From assembly GCA_014237395.1 (NCBI GenBank), contig JABZFP010000030.1:310001-374000 (forward strand): 64,000 bases of DNA. The letters are read 5' to 3'. The notes beneath the pieces were generated by a model, which was not told where the DNA came from, did not search any database, and saw nothing but the letters and a program-made list of their open reading frames with translations. Numbering within the stretch: the first letter of the stretch is position 1; each line of letters opens with the position of its first letter. The stretch is from Desulfobacteraceae bacterium (GTDB lineage Bacteria > Desulfobacterota > Desulfobacteria > Desulfobacterales > UBA5852). Made by a program: the position numbers and the translations under genes. Below are positions 1 through 11,619 of this stretch, in pieces.

Positions 1-1453
1 GGGCCAGGGTGAAATGGCTACCGGCTTGGGTGCCGTCGCCCTGGTTCAGAGCGGTCCGGCCTTCCGTCAGCAGGCGTGCCAGAGCGTCCGGGGACTTGGC
101 CAGCAGGCCGCGCGCCTCTTGGGCCGCTGTGGTGTAATGCCGGACCGCGCCGGTGTAATCGGTCTGCAGAAACGCCTCATCCCCGTTCATGGCTTCGCTG
201 GAAATGGCGGCATAAGCTTCCGGCGCCCATTCCGGGCCGCCGATGGCTTCCAGATCGCCCAGAGCCTGACGCCAATCGGCCAGTGCCTTCTCCGCGGTGC
301 TTTCGTCACCGGTCGGCGGTGATTCGGGCGGCAATGGGGTCTGTGGCGCCTGGCTCGCGGCGGGTGGTGGTGTCGGGGTTGCGATCGCCGCCGGTTGCGG
401 TGTCAAAGGGTTTCGGGCGAGATAATGGAGCAACAATCCACCTCCCGCCATGATCAAAAGGGCCAGGATGACGAGGAAGGCGGGCATCTGCCATGATCGG
501 GCCTTCCCGCCGGGGCCCTGGCGGTTTTCCTGCGCTGCAAACGGTTGGGGCGTGATCACATCGGCGGAGGCGGCAGAAGCGGATTCTTCCGGTTTCAACG
601 GTGTTTCCCGGGGCGGAATTGTTCGGCGGCGATGCCCGGCCAGGGCCTGATCCATGGCTGATACCACTTGGGCCATACTTTCCGGGCGGTCTTCACGGCG
701 TGTGGCCAGCATGCCGACCACCATCGTGATCAGTTCGGGCGGCAGGGGGGCGGCAGCGCCTAAAGAGCGGCGAAGGCCATCGGCGGATAACCGCTCATCG
801 ATCTCGCCGTCGCTTCCCGTAAGCGTCTCCAGCAGCAGGACGCCGAAACTGTAGATGTCATCGGCGGGATGCGGCGGCAATCCCTGACGCTGCTGGGGGC
901 TCATGCAGTGACGCGATCCGCCGCCGTGAAGGGCGGTCCGCTCCGCGTCGATCCGGTAAACACCGGCAATTCCGAAATCGGTCAAGCGGGGGTGATCCTT
1001 CCGGTCCATCAGGATGTTGCCCGCTTTCACATCCCGGTGGATCAAGCCCTGTCCATGGACGTAAGCCAGGGCCAGGGCCGCCGACCCCAAGGGGCGCAGA
1101 CGGTCTTCCCAGGGACGTTCTTTCGTTTTGTTCCAACGATCGAAGCTGGGGCCGTCCACCCATGCCATGGAGATAAAAACGGCTTCGCCGTCGTGGTGAA
1201 AGTCGTACACCGGGACAATATGGGGGTGGTTGAGACGGCGGGCCAGGCGGCATTCATTTTTCAGGAATTCCACCTGGGCCGGGGCCGACGCCAGCGCGGG
1301 GTGCAGCAGCTTGATGGCGATGTCGAGGTCCAGATCCCGGTCGTGCGCCCGCCAGACTTCCCCCATGCCGCCTTGCCCCAGGGGGTGGGAGAGCTGGAAA
1401 CGGTTCAAAAGGATCTGGCCGCGGTGGGCCTGCAATGGTTCGGTTTCGGTCAT
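1..1453 (-). CDS. Serine/threonine protein kinase, membrane-anchored, 3' end beyond window
   Basis: The reading frame opens at 1453 and stays open to the window edge, giving 484 residues with no stop, so the C-terminus is missing. An N-terminal Hanks-type kinase domain spans about residues 18-270. The glycine loop GQGGMGEV is at 26-33, the ATP-binding Lys at 48 in the IAIK motif, the catalytic HRDVKAGN at 139-146 and DFG at 159-161. The usual APE motif is replaced by SPQQR, a common bacterial variant. A Pro/Ala-rich linker leads to one hydrophobic segment (about 324-345), then a second Pro-rich stretch and a helical, presumably extracytoplasmic region. It phosphorylates Ser/Thr on unknown partners. 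It lies 161 nt downstream of two genes for an exported lipoprotein and a coiled-coil protein, which may belong to the same operon. Kinase identity is secure; role is unknown. Confidence 0.93.
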   Translation of the reverse strand, partial: MTETEPLQAHRGQILLNRFQLSHPLGQGGMGEVWRAHDRDLDLDIAIKLLHPALASAPAQVEFLKNECRLARRLNHPHIVPVYDFHHDGEAVFISMAWVDGPSFDRWNKTKERPWEDRLRPLGSAALALAYVHGQGLIHRDVKAGNILMDRKDHPRLTDFGIAGVYRIDAERTALHGGGSRHCMSPQQRQGLPPHPADDIYSFGVLLLETLTGSDGEIDERLSADGLRRSLGAAAPLPPELITMVVGMLATRREDRPESMAQVVSAMDQALAGHRRRTIPPRETPLKPEESASAASADVITPQPFAAQENRQGPGGKARSWQMPAFLVILALLIMAGGGLLLHYLARNPLTPQPAAIATPTPPPAASQAPQTPLPPESPPTGDESTAEKALADWRQALGDLEAIGGPEWAPEAYAAISSEAMNGDEAFLQTDYTGAVRHYTTAAQEARGLLAKSPDALARLLTEGRTALNQGDGTQAGSHFTLA

Positions 1454-1614
1454 AGCGCGCTGCAGTCATCTTCTTTGGGTTGGTCTTCTTTTGGAAAGAA
1501 GACGGCTTCGCAGAATGCACAATATCGGTGTCGTTTGGCATTCTTCGTCGCTATGGTGTTGTTGCTTTCGCGTCCGGTTCACCATCAATATCGACAAAGG
1601 ATCTTTGCCAGGAA

Positions 1615-2925
1615 TCACCCTTCGGCGGCGTCTGCGGGAACAACATCCGGCGGCACGATACCGGTTTCCCGTAAGTAGATTTCCTTGAGCAGTCCCCGCC
1701 ACTGGCGGTACTGTTCCTGCGCCGTGCCGGTAAGCTCGTGCGTTTGTCCCTGGATGTCCAGAATAATGGGCTCCATGTCGGCCCCGAAAGATTCGCTGAG
1801 TTCCTGAATAGCGGCCGCGTGCATGTCGGCCTGTTTGGAGATGTTCAGGCCGCTCATGAATACCTGGCCGCCGGAGAGCAGCAGCAGGCCCTCAAGGATA
1901 TTGGAGCTGCTGCTGCCGCCGTAGACCTCCAGCGCAATGGCCGCGGCCACCAGCAGCACGCCGCCAACCTTGCGGATAAGGGCGGAATTTTCCACCTCTT
2001 CCCGGGCCAGGCGTTCGGTGAGGTCGAGCTTGCGCCAGTTCTCATAGGCGGTCCACATGCTGGCGTAAAACCCGTCATAGTATTGGTTCAGGGTATCGAC
2101 GAACATGTACTCCCGTTCGCGAATGGTCATGAGGCGCTGCATCATGGGGTCGCCGTCGGCCGGCAGGCGTTTGGGCTGAAGGGCGCCGTCTTCGTTTTCC
2201 ACCAGGTAATCGCCATAGGCATCCGGCGCGAAATCCCGGGCGAATTTGAGTTGGGACACCCGGCGGATTTCGAGGATTTCCTCCGGTGTCAGCATTTCGC
2301 GATAGGCGGCCATTTCGTTGGAGATGGTGTTGTAAAGATCCTGAAAGGCATCTTTCTGCCAGGGGATGTTGTCCCGGTAATTTTCGCCGGTTGCCCTGGC
2401 CTCGTAAGCCTGCTCAAACCACTGGCGGCCCGTGGCGTCGGTCACCGTCACTTTGATGACCAGGGTTTGACCGTTGGATTCCAGGATCTCGCCGTTGACG
2501 ACGACATCATGGGACGCCCCTGTTTCGGGCAGGACCCGAACCGCCCCCCATTGGCTGCTCTGCTGCAGGGTGTTGCGCAGATGGCAGGGGATGAAATGGC
2601 CTTCGGACTGCCGGACCCTGTTGTTGGTGCCCTTATCCTCGGCGTCCTCCTCGGTCATTTCGGGACTGCTGAAAACCACCACGCCCACGTCGAGCAGTTC
2701 GGTTTCGGGGATTTCAACCTGGGCGATCTGGATGCCCGTGGGTTTGATGTCGCGGGCGTTGTAGGAGGCGCAGCCGGTGGTCAGCAGGGCGAGACTGTAT
2801 ATAACCACCATGAGGCCGGCGGTCCATTGACGTGCCCGATGGCTTGCCGGGCCCCGCGTCGCTCGCCTTTGCAGGGGCGCCAAGAGGGCTATAGTCCTTT
2901 TTTGTAGTCGCGGTATTCTTTCCAC
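1615..2925 (-). CDS. Putative lipoprotein of unknown family, upstream of the kinase gene
   Basis: I do not recognise the family. The longest frame starts at a GTG (2925), overlapping the upstream gene by 37 nt, and gives 436 residues. A TTG at 2883 or the ATG at 2811 are alternative starts. A hydrophobic stretch ending in the lipobox LLTTGC lies at about residues 46-51 of the long form, so the mature protein probably begins at Cys and is lipid-anchored. The mature part has a beta-rich N-terminal half, then a Glu/Arg-rich helical region. A second hydrophobic, Gly/Ser-containing segment near residues 305-345 looks like a membrane hairpin. It follows the coiled-coil gene and precedes the Ser/Thr kinase, so the three may form one envelope-signalling unit. 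That link is inference from gene order. Confidence 0.72.
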   Translation of the reverse strand: MERIPRLQKRTIALLAPLQRRATRGPASHRARQWTAGLMVVIYSLALLTTGCASYNARDIKPTGIQIAQVEIPETELLDVGVVVFSSPEMTEEDAEDKGTNNRVRQSEGHFIPCHLRNTLQQSSQWGAVRVLPETGASHDVVVNGEILESNGQTLVIKVTVTDATGRQWFEQAYEARATGENYRDNIPWQKDAFQDLYNTISNEMAAYREMLTPEEILEIRRVSQLKFARDFAPDAYGDYLVENEDGALQPKRLPADGDPMMQRLMTIREREYMFVDTLNQYYDGFYASMWTAYENWRKLDLTERLAREEVENSALIRKVGGVLLVAAAIALEVYGGSSSSNILEGLLLLSGGQVFMSGLNISKQADMHAAAIQELSESFGADMEPIILDIQGQTHELTGTAQEQYRQWRGLLKEIYLRETGIVPPDVVPADAAEG

Positions 2926-3800
2926 AATTTTTCTTTCAGGACCGGATCGGTTTCCTTTTCGGCAGCTTCGCGCAACTGTCGGGCCACGATGTCGTCATCC
3001 TGGGAATCGGTGGTTTGCTCCGATTGTCCGGCGGCCGCTTCCGTGCCCTGACCCGGGGAGGACCTGGGCGATTGCTGCGAGCGATCCCGGCCGCCGCCGG
3101 TTTCTTTGCTGCCGGGATCCTGGCTGGCTTCGCCGGTTTCGCCCTCCATGCCTTGCATGCCGCCTTGCTCGGAACTTTCGCCGGTCTGGTCGCCGCCGCC
3201 GGATGACGATGTCCCGCTTTCCATGCCGGTTTCGCTATTTTCCGTTCCCTCACCGCCGCCGCCGTCGCCTTCACGCAGCCCCCGGGCGGCCTGGGCCGCT
3301 TCCTGGGCGAGTTGTTTCATCTTCAGTTCGGATTCCACCCGGGCCAACTCGTTTTCGGTGAGCAGCATGTCATCGAAAGCGGCGATGGAACGATCCAACT
3401 CCCGCTGGAGTGCCCGCAGCTCGTCAAGTTCCTGGTCCTCGGGAATATCGAGGGCGGGTGCGGGAAGGGGCGCATCCGGGTTGCCGCCCTGGGATGCCGG
3501 TCGGGTGCGGTTCCGGACCTGTTCGAGCTGTTGGACGATTTTCCTTTTTTCTTCGGTGAGCTGGCGGACGCGATCCAGGTAGGTTTCGTAGAGTGTGATG
3601 CGGTCCTGGGAAGCGTCGGCGGAAGAACGATAGCGCTCCAACTCGGTCTGGATGCGTTGTTCGGTGGCCACGCCGATTTCCAGCTCCAGGCGGGCCGCGG
3701 CCAGGCGATCCTCCAGGGAGGCCGTATGCCCCGGCGCACACATGCTCAGGCCAAGGACCAGGCAATATAACCAGATCCATACTGGACGTTGTGCCCGCAT
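2889..3800 (-). CDS. Exported coiled-coil protein with a Gly/Ser/Glu-rich low-complexity region
   Basis: The family is not recognised. The ATG at 3800 gives 303 residues and places a signal peptide (MRAQRPVWIWLYCLVLGLSM, cleavage probably near APGHTA) at the N-terminus. Earlier in-frame starts up to 3953 would put an implausible extension before it. Residues about 30-120 are heptad-like and rich in Glu/Arg/Leu, predicting a coiled coil, followed by another helical stretch. About 90 residues of Gly, Ser, Glu, Gln and Met-rich low complexity come next, and then a charged helical tail. It is the first gene of a minus-strand group with the lipoprotein and the kinase. The architecture suggests a periplasmic structural or adaptor protein; nothing points to an enzyme. 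Confidence 0.7.
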   Translation of the reverse strand: MRAQRPVWIWLYCLVLGLSMCAPGHTASLEDRLAAARLELEIGVATEQRIQTELERYRSSADASQDRITLYETYLDRVRQLTEEKRKIVQQLEQVRNRTRPASQGGNPDAPLPAPALDIPEDQELDELRALQRELDRSIAAFDDMLLTENELARVESELKMKQLAQEAAQAARGLREGDGGGGEGTENSETGMESGTSSSGGGDQTGESSEQGGMQGMEGETGEASQDPGSKETGGGRDRSQQSPRSSPGQGTEAAAGQSEQTTDSQDDDIVARQLREAAEKETDPVLKEKLWKEYRDYKKGL

Positions 3801-4107
3801 CGGCTTCGATTCCATTCTTTGGGCCGTCACGATCAAGGGGCCCGAAAGCGACTTTGGTGCCATACACCAAGGGTACCCGCGTTGTGTGGATACCATGGCG
3901 TCACTGCACCCACCTGCTTTCCGTCGATCTGACGGCCGGTTGTTTTTAACCAATTTATATTACAACATAATTAGTGATCTGTACCCGTGGTGTCAAGCAT
4001 GGCAACGGCATCCCGGCGGCGCGGCTCCGGGGCTGCGCTGCCGGGATGCCACGGCAAGACGGTATCCGGGATGTGACCTGCCGGCCCGGACATCGGAGGG
4101 CCTGGCG
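3801..4107. other. Intergenic region between ppdK and the coiled-coil gene
   Basis: The 307 nt hold no convincing gene. The part near 3950-3985 is A+T-rich, unlike its surroundings, and probably carries the promoter of the minus-strand coiled-coil/lipoprotein/kinase genes; I could not assign clean -35/-10 boxes. A GC-rich hairpin at 4007-4050 lies just past the ppdK stop and is listed separately. Confidence 0.5.
4007..4050 (-). terminator. Hairpin downstream of ppdK, possible terminator
   Basis: A perfect 11-bp inverted repeat, ggcatcccggc (4007-4017) and gccgggatgcc (4040-4050), flanks a 22-nt GC-rich loop 58 nt after the ppdK stop. No U-tract follows on the minus strand, so it is a factor-dependent terminator or mRNA-stabilising hairpin at best. 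Confidence 0.4.
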
Positions 4108-6834
<2,727 letters not shown>

Positions 6835-6965
6835 AACCGACCCCTTTCAATTGAACTGGTCTGTATCCTCCCGGGTGGGGACCGAATGCCGGCCCGGTCA
6901 GGGGAGGGGGATTTTATGTTGGAAAAAGAGGAAAGACCGCATAAAGTTGGCGATTGCCAGACTCT

Positions 6966-6988
6966 CTTGACGCTATTTATACGTCAAG
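6966..6988. promoter_or_regulatory. Palindrome between divergent ppdK and YeeE genes, candidate operator
   Basis: Perfect 7-bp arms, cttgacg (6966-6972) and cgtcaag (6982-6988), are separated by nine A+T-rich bases. The left arm holds a TTGACG that could serve as a -35 box for the plus-strand YeeE genes. A second small palindrome, agacc-gt-ggtct, lies at 7060-7071, 61 nt before the YeeE start. Both are plausible repressor or activator sites; no regulator is identified. Confidence 0.35.
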
Positions 6989-7131
6989 GCACGAAAACCT
7001 GTCAATTGCCAAGCAAAACAGGCGGTCGGTTTTTCAGCCGAAACTGTAACCTTTCACTGAGACCGTGGTCTGTATGCTCCAACATAGACGCAAACCAACC
7101 CTAACGACACGACAAAAGAGGAGAGGATCGT

Positions 7132-7659
7132 ATGAAACGAAGCTGGAACCCTTATCTGGCAGGCGCCTTGACAGGACTCTTGCTGGTCCTGTCCGTGGCC
7201 GTGGCCGGACAGTATTTCGGGGCCTCGACCACCTTTGCGCGCGGGGCGGCCGCGATCGAGCAGACGGCCGGAGTGGACACCTCCCGCTATGAATACTTCT
7301 CCACCAAGGGCGGGAAATACGGCCCGGATTCCCTTCCCAACTGGCAGCTGCTGTTCGTCGTCGGGATCGCGCTGGGGGGATTGGGCGCCTCATTGGCTTC
7401 CGGCACATTCGAAATCAAGCGCGTTCCCGACATGTGGGCCGCCCGCTTCGGCGATCGCCCGTTATGGCGGAACCTGACGGCGTTTGCCGGGGGCGTTGTT
7501 CTCATTATCGGCGCGCGCCTGGCCGGGGGGTGCCCCAGCGGGCACGGACTGAGCGGACTGTCCCAGCTGGCCGTGAGCGGCTTTGTGGCCCTGGCCTTTT
7601 TCTTCGGCGGCGGCTGGGTTTCGGCAAGACTGTTGTACGGCAAAGGAGGGGAACGATGA
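7132..7659 (+). CDS. YeeE/YedE family sulfur-compound transport protein, first half
   Basis: A 175-residue membrane protein preceded by a good ribosome site (gaggagaggatcgt before ATG). Hydrophobic segments lie at the N-terminus (about 12-30), near 75-92, near 115-135 and at 145-165. The conserved family motif GGCPSGHGLSG with its Cys is near residue 130. YeeE/YedE proteins import sulfur compounds such as thiosulfate, passing the substrate along conserved Cys residues in the membrane. Here the usual single about 350-residue protein is two half-length proteins, and this gene overlaps the next by four bases (ATGA). The two halves presumably associate to form one transporter. A sulfur-reducing lifestyle fits the role, but the substrate is not shown. 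Confidence 0.88.
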   Translation: MKRSWNPYLAGALTGLLLVLSVAVAGQYFGASTTFARGAAAIEQTAGVDTSRYEYFSTKGGKYGPDSLPNWQLLFVVGIALGGLGASLASGTFEIKRVPDMWAARFGDRPLWRNLTAFAGGVVLIIGARLAGGCPSGHGLSGLSQLAVSGFVALAFFFGGGWVSARLLYGKGGER

Positions 7660-8183
7660 TGAGCCTACTCTATGGACTGGTTTCAGGGATTCTGTTCGGC
7701 GTTCTCCTGCAGCGGGCCGAAGTGCTGCGCTACGACCGCCAGGTGGGGGCTCTGCGTTTGATGGACATGACCATCTTTAAATTCATGCTCACCGCCATCA
7801 TGGTGGCCTCTGTGGGGATTTATTTCCTCAAAGACATGGGGCTGGTTAGCCTGAGCCTGAAAGAAGCCGCCTTTGGTGCCCAGATCGTGGGCGGGACCCT
7901 TTTCGGTATCGGCTGGGGACTCTTGGGCTACTGCCCGGGAACCGCCGGCGGAGCCCTGGGGGAAGGGCGCCTGGACGCCGCCTGGGGCCTTTTGGGCATG
8001 CTGGCCGGGGGCGCGGTTTATGCCGCCATCTATCCGGCCTTGAAGGCCACCGTGCTCGGCCTGGGTAAAGTGGGCAAGGTGACCCTGCCCCAGGTGATGG
8101 GCGTGTCGCACTGGGTGGTGATTGCGGCCATGGCGATCCTGTTCCTGGCAATGTTTCGGCTGTTTGAGAAAAAAGGACTCTAA
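7656..8183 (+). CDS. YeeE/YedE family sulfur-compound transport protein, second half
   Basis: A 175-residue integral membrane protein that starts within the stop of the preceding gene (ATGA), behind aaaggagggg, so the two are translationally coupled. Segments near 5-20, 40-60, 78-100, 108-130 and 150-168 are hydrophobic. The conserved Cys motif GYCPGTAGGALGEG sits near residues 88-101, the counterpart of the GGCPSGHG motif of the first half. The pair matches the two-gene form of the thiosulfate/sulfur transporter family. A strong intrinsic terminator follows 26 nt after the stop, so the unit is a two-gene operon. No sulfurtransferase or TusA-like gene is adjacent. Confidence 0.88.
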   Translation: MMSLLYGLVSGILFGVLLQRAEVLRYDRQVGALRLMDMTIFKFMLTAIMVASVGIYFLKDMGLVSLSLKEAAFGAQIVGGTLFGIGWGLLGYCPGTAGGALGEGRLDAAWGLLGMLAGGAVYAAIYPALKATVLGLGKVGKVTLPQVMGVSHWVVIAAMAILFLAMFRLFEKKGL

Positions 8184-8208
8184 GCCGGCAGGTTTTTTCC
8201 TTGCCATC

Positions 8209-8253
8209 AAGGCGCCCGGCGGATGGGTTTCCGTACGGGCGCCTTTCTTTTTC
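8209..8253 (+). terminator. Rho-independent terminator after the YeeE pair
   Basis: A 10-bp stem, aaggcgcccg (8209-8218) with cgggcgcctt (8236-8245), is followed by tctttttc. It closes the two-gene YeeE operon. Confidence 0.8.
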
Positions 8254-8441
8254 GGCGACGGTGCGGTCAGACCCGTCTCAACCGAAGTGGCTTTATCCTT
8301 CAGCCGATCGGATCGGAAGGGCCGCGGTCTGCAATTGCAGGAGGTGTATCCTGCCAGCTGCCGGTGTCCTTGACCCTGCGGCGGTTTGCGCATAAAGTGG
8401 ACGGCAGATTCTCTCTCTTTCCTTAATGACGAGGTGGCACC

Positions 8442-10127
8442 ATGTCGGAACTGACCCGATCGCAAAAGGCCCGGGTGGCCATTCGCAGTTTCAAGACGGG
8501 GGTCGATGCCATCGGCCTGCGCGGCTACTACCGCCCCAAGGATCTTCTGGGGCAGGCCCTGGCCGACAGCCTGCGGACCCTGAGCCCCGAGATATACGGA
8601 TCCATGAACGACCCCCGGGTGGTCGAACTCAAGGGGTTGGAGTACGTCATTGACCGCCTGCCGAGGGGTATCGAGCGCTGCAACCGTATCATTCTGACGG
8701 AGGAGGGCGGGTTCGAAGGAACCAATTTTGAAAAGATCGAACCCCCCAAACGTCGTCGGATCTCCTTTATGGTCAGCGCCACCGAGATGTGTTTCGTCAT
8801 CACGCGCGGATTGAGCGAGATCTACGATATCATGACCCACCTGACCTTCCTCACCATCGAAGCCAAGAAGATCCAGGAGCGTATGCGGGATGAGTCGGGA
8901 CACCTGACGGTGGAGTGGAAAGAACTGGAGAAAATCGTTCACGCCGCACCGCTATCCGGCGGGGAGCTGGACCAGGCCCTCTGGAACCTGAGCATCCTTC
9001 TGGGTCGCTCCTTTCAGGAAACCCGGGAAACCTTTGAAAGTCTCGAGATCGGGCGCAAGGAATGCAACAGCAACGCCGGACTGTTCGCCCTGATCTACCA
9101 TCTGGGCCGCCGTGTCGATGAAGAGAAACAGTCGCCGGAGAATGCCCTGATCGTTTACCTGACACCCGCGCTGATGAACAGCATCGGCCATCACAAATAC
9201 GGCAAACCATGGGCCAACGATATCAAGGCCAAGCTCGTGGCATTGGGATTGGCGGAGCGCCCGCTGCACATTATCAGCGCCAACCTCCACAGCGTGGTCA
9301 ATCTTCTCTACGGGCCGGCCGCTCTGGCCGCGGCCGGCGACAAGGCCGGGACAGGCGATGTGGTGTCCATGGTCTGCCGCCTGATAGAGCAGAAGACAGA
9401 TGTTTGCGCCATTGGGGCCACGGCCGGGTTGTATCCGCTGCCGGATCGTTCCGGGACCCATGTGGATTGTCAGATTATCGACACGGCGCTTCTGGGGCCG
9501 GGCATGGCCCACCCGGATCTGTGCATGGCCCCTCTCCGTGAGGCCGCCGTCAAACCCGTGATTCTGGTGATGGATTACGCTTTCGGTGTCCAGGCCTTTG
9601 AACTGATGGAAAATCTGCTTTACCCTCACTGGGAAGACGACCGGAAAAGGCTTCTCAATATCCGGTCCATTGCCGTGATGGGCAAGGCCGGCATTCTGAC
9701 GGGGAACAAGGGCGAGATCATGCTGGCCACGGCCCATGTGATCGAGGGCACCACCGACAATTACACGGTGCCCAACGACTTGGCCGCGGAGGATTTCGCA
9801 TCGCAAATTCCGATCCACACGGGCCCCATGCTGACGGTGGTGGGCACATCACTGCAGAACCGGGATGTGCTCTACCGCATCCAGCGGGGATGGAAGGCCG
9901 TGGGCCTGGAGATGGAGGGCGGGCATTATCAGCGCGCCATCAACGCCGCCATTATCAAGGGCAACATTCCGCCCGAAACCAAGACCCGCTATGCCTATTA
10001 TGCTTCGGATAACCCGCTGAAAAGTGGTCAGACCCTGGCTTCCGGCCCCATGGGCCAGGACGGGCTGGCACCCACCTACCTGATTAGCAAAGTGCTGCTG
10101 GAAAAAATCCTGGCCGATCCCGGATGA
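8442..10127 (+). CDS. DUF6909-like protein with a phosphorylase-like C-terminal region
   Basis: The 561-residue soluble protein starts at an ATG behind gaggtggcacc. I believe it belongs to the uncharacterised DUF6909 group, from memory of similar proteins in Desulfobacterota. The N-terminal half is helical and charged, with no signal peptide or membrane segment. The C-terminal half (from about 350) alternates hydrophobic strands with Gly-rich turns. It contains MEGGHYQRA near residue 490, after a GTS motif, which resembles the substrate-binding MEGA segment of nucleoside phosphorylases. That resemblance suggests binding of a nucleoside or nucleotide-like ligand, but the reaction is unknown. 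The gene stands alone between two intergenic spacers. Confidence 0.75.
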   Translation: MSELTRSQKARVAIRSFKTGVDAIGLRGYYRPKDLLGQALADSLRTLSPEIYGSMNDPRVVELKGLEYVIDRLPRGIERCNRIILTEEGGFEGTNFEKIEPPKRRRISFMVSATEMCFVITRGLSEIYDIMTHLTFLTIEAKKIQERMRDESGHLTVEWKELEKIVHAAPLSGGELDQALWNLSILLGRSFQETRETFESLEIGRKECNSNAGLFALIYHLGRRVDEEKQSPENALIVYLTPALMNSIGHHKYGKPWANDIKAKLVALGLAERPLHIISANLHSVVNLLYGPAALAAAGDKAGTGDVVSMVCRLIEQKTDVCAIGATAGLYPLPDRSGTHVDCQIIDTALLGPGMAHPDLCMAPLREAAVKPVILVMDYAFGVQAFELMENLLYPHWEDDRKRLLNIRSIAVMGKAGILTGNKGEIMLATAHVIEGTTDNYTVPNDLAAEDFASQIPIHTGPMLTVVGTSLQNRDVLYRIQRGWKAVGLEMEGGHYQRAINAAIIKGNIPPETKTRYAYYASDNPLKSGQTLASGPMGQDGLAPTYLISKVLLEKILADPG

Positions 10128-10239
10128 TCCGGGTCCGTGTGAGCGGCGAAGATCCGGTCGGCCGGCTGCCGATCTTACGGAAGCCCTTTCCCCTCATTCT
10201 GCCGATAAAACAGTTGTCCTTTTGCCGATGCCTTGTTAA

Positions 10240-11619
10240 GTGGACCTGCCATGGAGGACCCGCGACCTTGGGACGACGCCCAACGCAACCGGGGCAAAAC
10301 AGCGATTGCCGGAATGGAAGCATGACATACCGACGCGTTATTTCGCGACCTACGAAGCCCTTGAAAACGCCTTCCGCGAGCGCGTTGCCGGGCTGGTGCC
10401 ACGCTATCATGCCGGAACGCGGGTGTTCTGGGACGATTTCCAGCGACTCTACAGCCGCTCGGGCGTATTTGCGCCGGAGAACGGCGAAGCCTATATCACC
10501 AGCAATCCACGGGACTGTCTGGCATTCGGAACACCATTCCAGGTGTTACAGGGCGCATGGCTATCGGCCTCCCGGCCGAATGCGGCCGCCCCTGAGGACC
10601 CGGGCCGGGTGGCAAAACGCTTCGGCCTGTCCGGGCACCTGCACCAATCGATCCGCACCCTATCCGGCGGTGAGACCGTACGATTGGCCCTGGCCAAGGC
10701 CCACCTCATGGCGGCGTGTGCCGCTCGCCTGACGGTTGCCAGCCCTTTCAGCTGGCTGTCCCTTGATCACTGGCATTTGTTTCGGGAGTTGGTGGATCAT
10801 TATCGATCCCGTGGCACGGCGCTGGAACTTTTTGCCCTGGATGGGGAGGCGTCTACCCTGGCGGGTGAGGACAGAGACGAATCCGCGGCTGTGCCCCTGC
10901 ATTTTACCTGGCGTCTAAACGCCCTGCAGCTGGATCTCGGTTCTCTGATCGACCGCCTGCACGACCGACGCGTCTGGGTTGGTGTTGCCCCCCGCGAGGA
11001 AACACTGGCGTCACCCTGTCTTTTATGCGGGGACAACGGCCAGGGCAAAAGCCTTGTCGCCAAAACACTGGCCGGCGCGCTGGCGTATACGGGCGAGGCC
11101 CGGGTCGAAGGGCCTCGGGGGGCACGACGGGTGCGCCTGCTGTTCCAGGACGTGTTCAACCAGAGCCTGATGCGATCCATGCCGCAGCTGGCCCCCCGGG
11201 GGGAAGACGACGGTGTGGCGGCGGCTTACGACGCCATCCGGGATGTCATACGGCACCGTGCGCCGCTGGCCGGCCGAACCCTGCCCGCCTTTGGCGACCG
11301 CCGTCACGATGCGGCGCCCCTCAGCCTGCTGGAGATGAAAATCCTCCTGACGGCTTTGCGGCTGGTGGATCATGACGCGGTCTTGATCCTGGACGAACCG
11401 GACTGGGGCCTGAGTCGTCCGGATGCCGTGGCATTCGTGGCGGCCGTGGTCGGTGCCGCCCACGATCGTGGCGTGCCGGTGATATTGATTTCACACAAGC
11501 CCTGGTGGCGCAACCTGGCCCGCAGCGTACGCCGGGTCAGCAAGGAAACCGTATCGTCGGGGGCCGACGGCTGCCTTTTCAGGATCCGTATCGATGCGGA
11601 TCCGGGAGGCCCTTCGTGA
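10240..11619 (+). CDS. ECF transporter A component: two ABC ATPase halves fused, each degenerate
   Basis: The 459-residue protein begins at a GTG with a weak ribosome site; a TTG at 10306 is possible. It would power vitamin or metabolite uptake through the T and S proteins encoded next to it. The N-terminal half has a good ABC signature LSGGE (141-145). I find no Walker A there, and its Walker B region reads LTVASPF instead of a DEP motif. The C-terminal half has Walker A GDNGQGKS (264-271), Walker B VLILDEPD (381-388) and an H-loop His (near 435), but its signature is LSLLE. One ATP site could form between the C-half Walker motifs and the N-half signature. Overlap of 4 nt with the T gene (GTGA) indicates tight coupling. 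Confidence 0.8.
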   Translation: MDLPWRTRDLGTTPNATGAKQRLPEWKHDIPTRYFATYEALENAFRERVAGLVPRYHAGTRVFWDDFQRLYSRSGVFAPENGEAYITSNPRDCLAFGTPFQVLQGAWLSASRPNAAAPEDPGRVAKRFGLSGHLHQSIRTLSGGETVRLALAKAHLMAACAARLTVASPFSWLSLDHWHLFRELVDHYRSRGTALELFALDGEASTLAGEDRDESAAVPLHFTWRLNALQLDLGSLIDRLHDRRVWVGVAPREETLASPCLLCGDNGQGKSLVAKTLAGALAYTGEARVEGPRGARRVRLLFQDVFNQSLMRSMPQLAPRGEDDGVAAAYDAIRDVIRHRAPLAGRTLPAFGDRRHDAAPLSLLEMKILLTALRLVDHDAVLILDEPDWGLSRPDAVAFVAAVVGAAHDRGVPVILISHKPWWRNLARSVRRVSKETVSSGADGCLFRIRIDADPGGPS

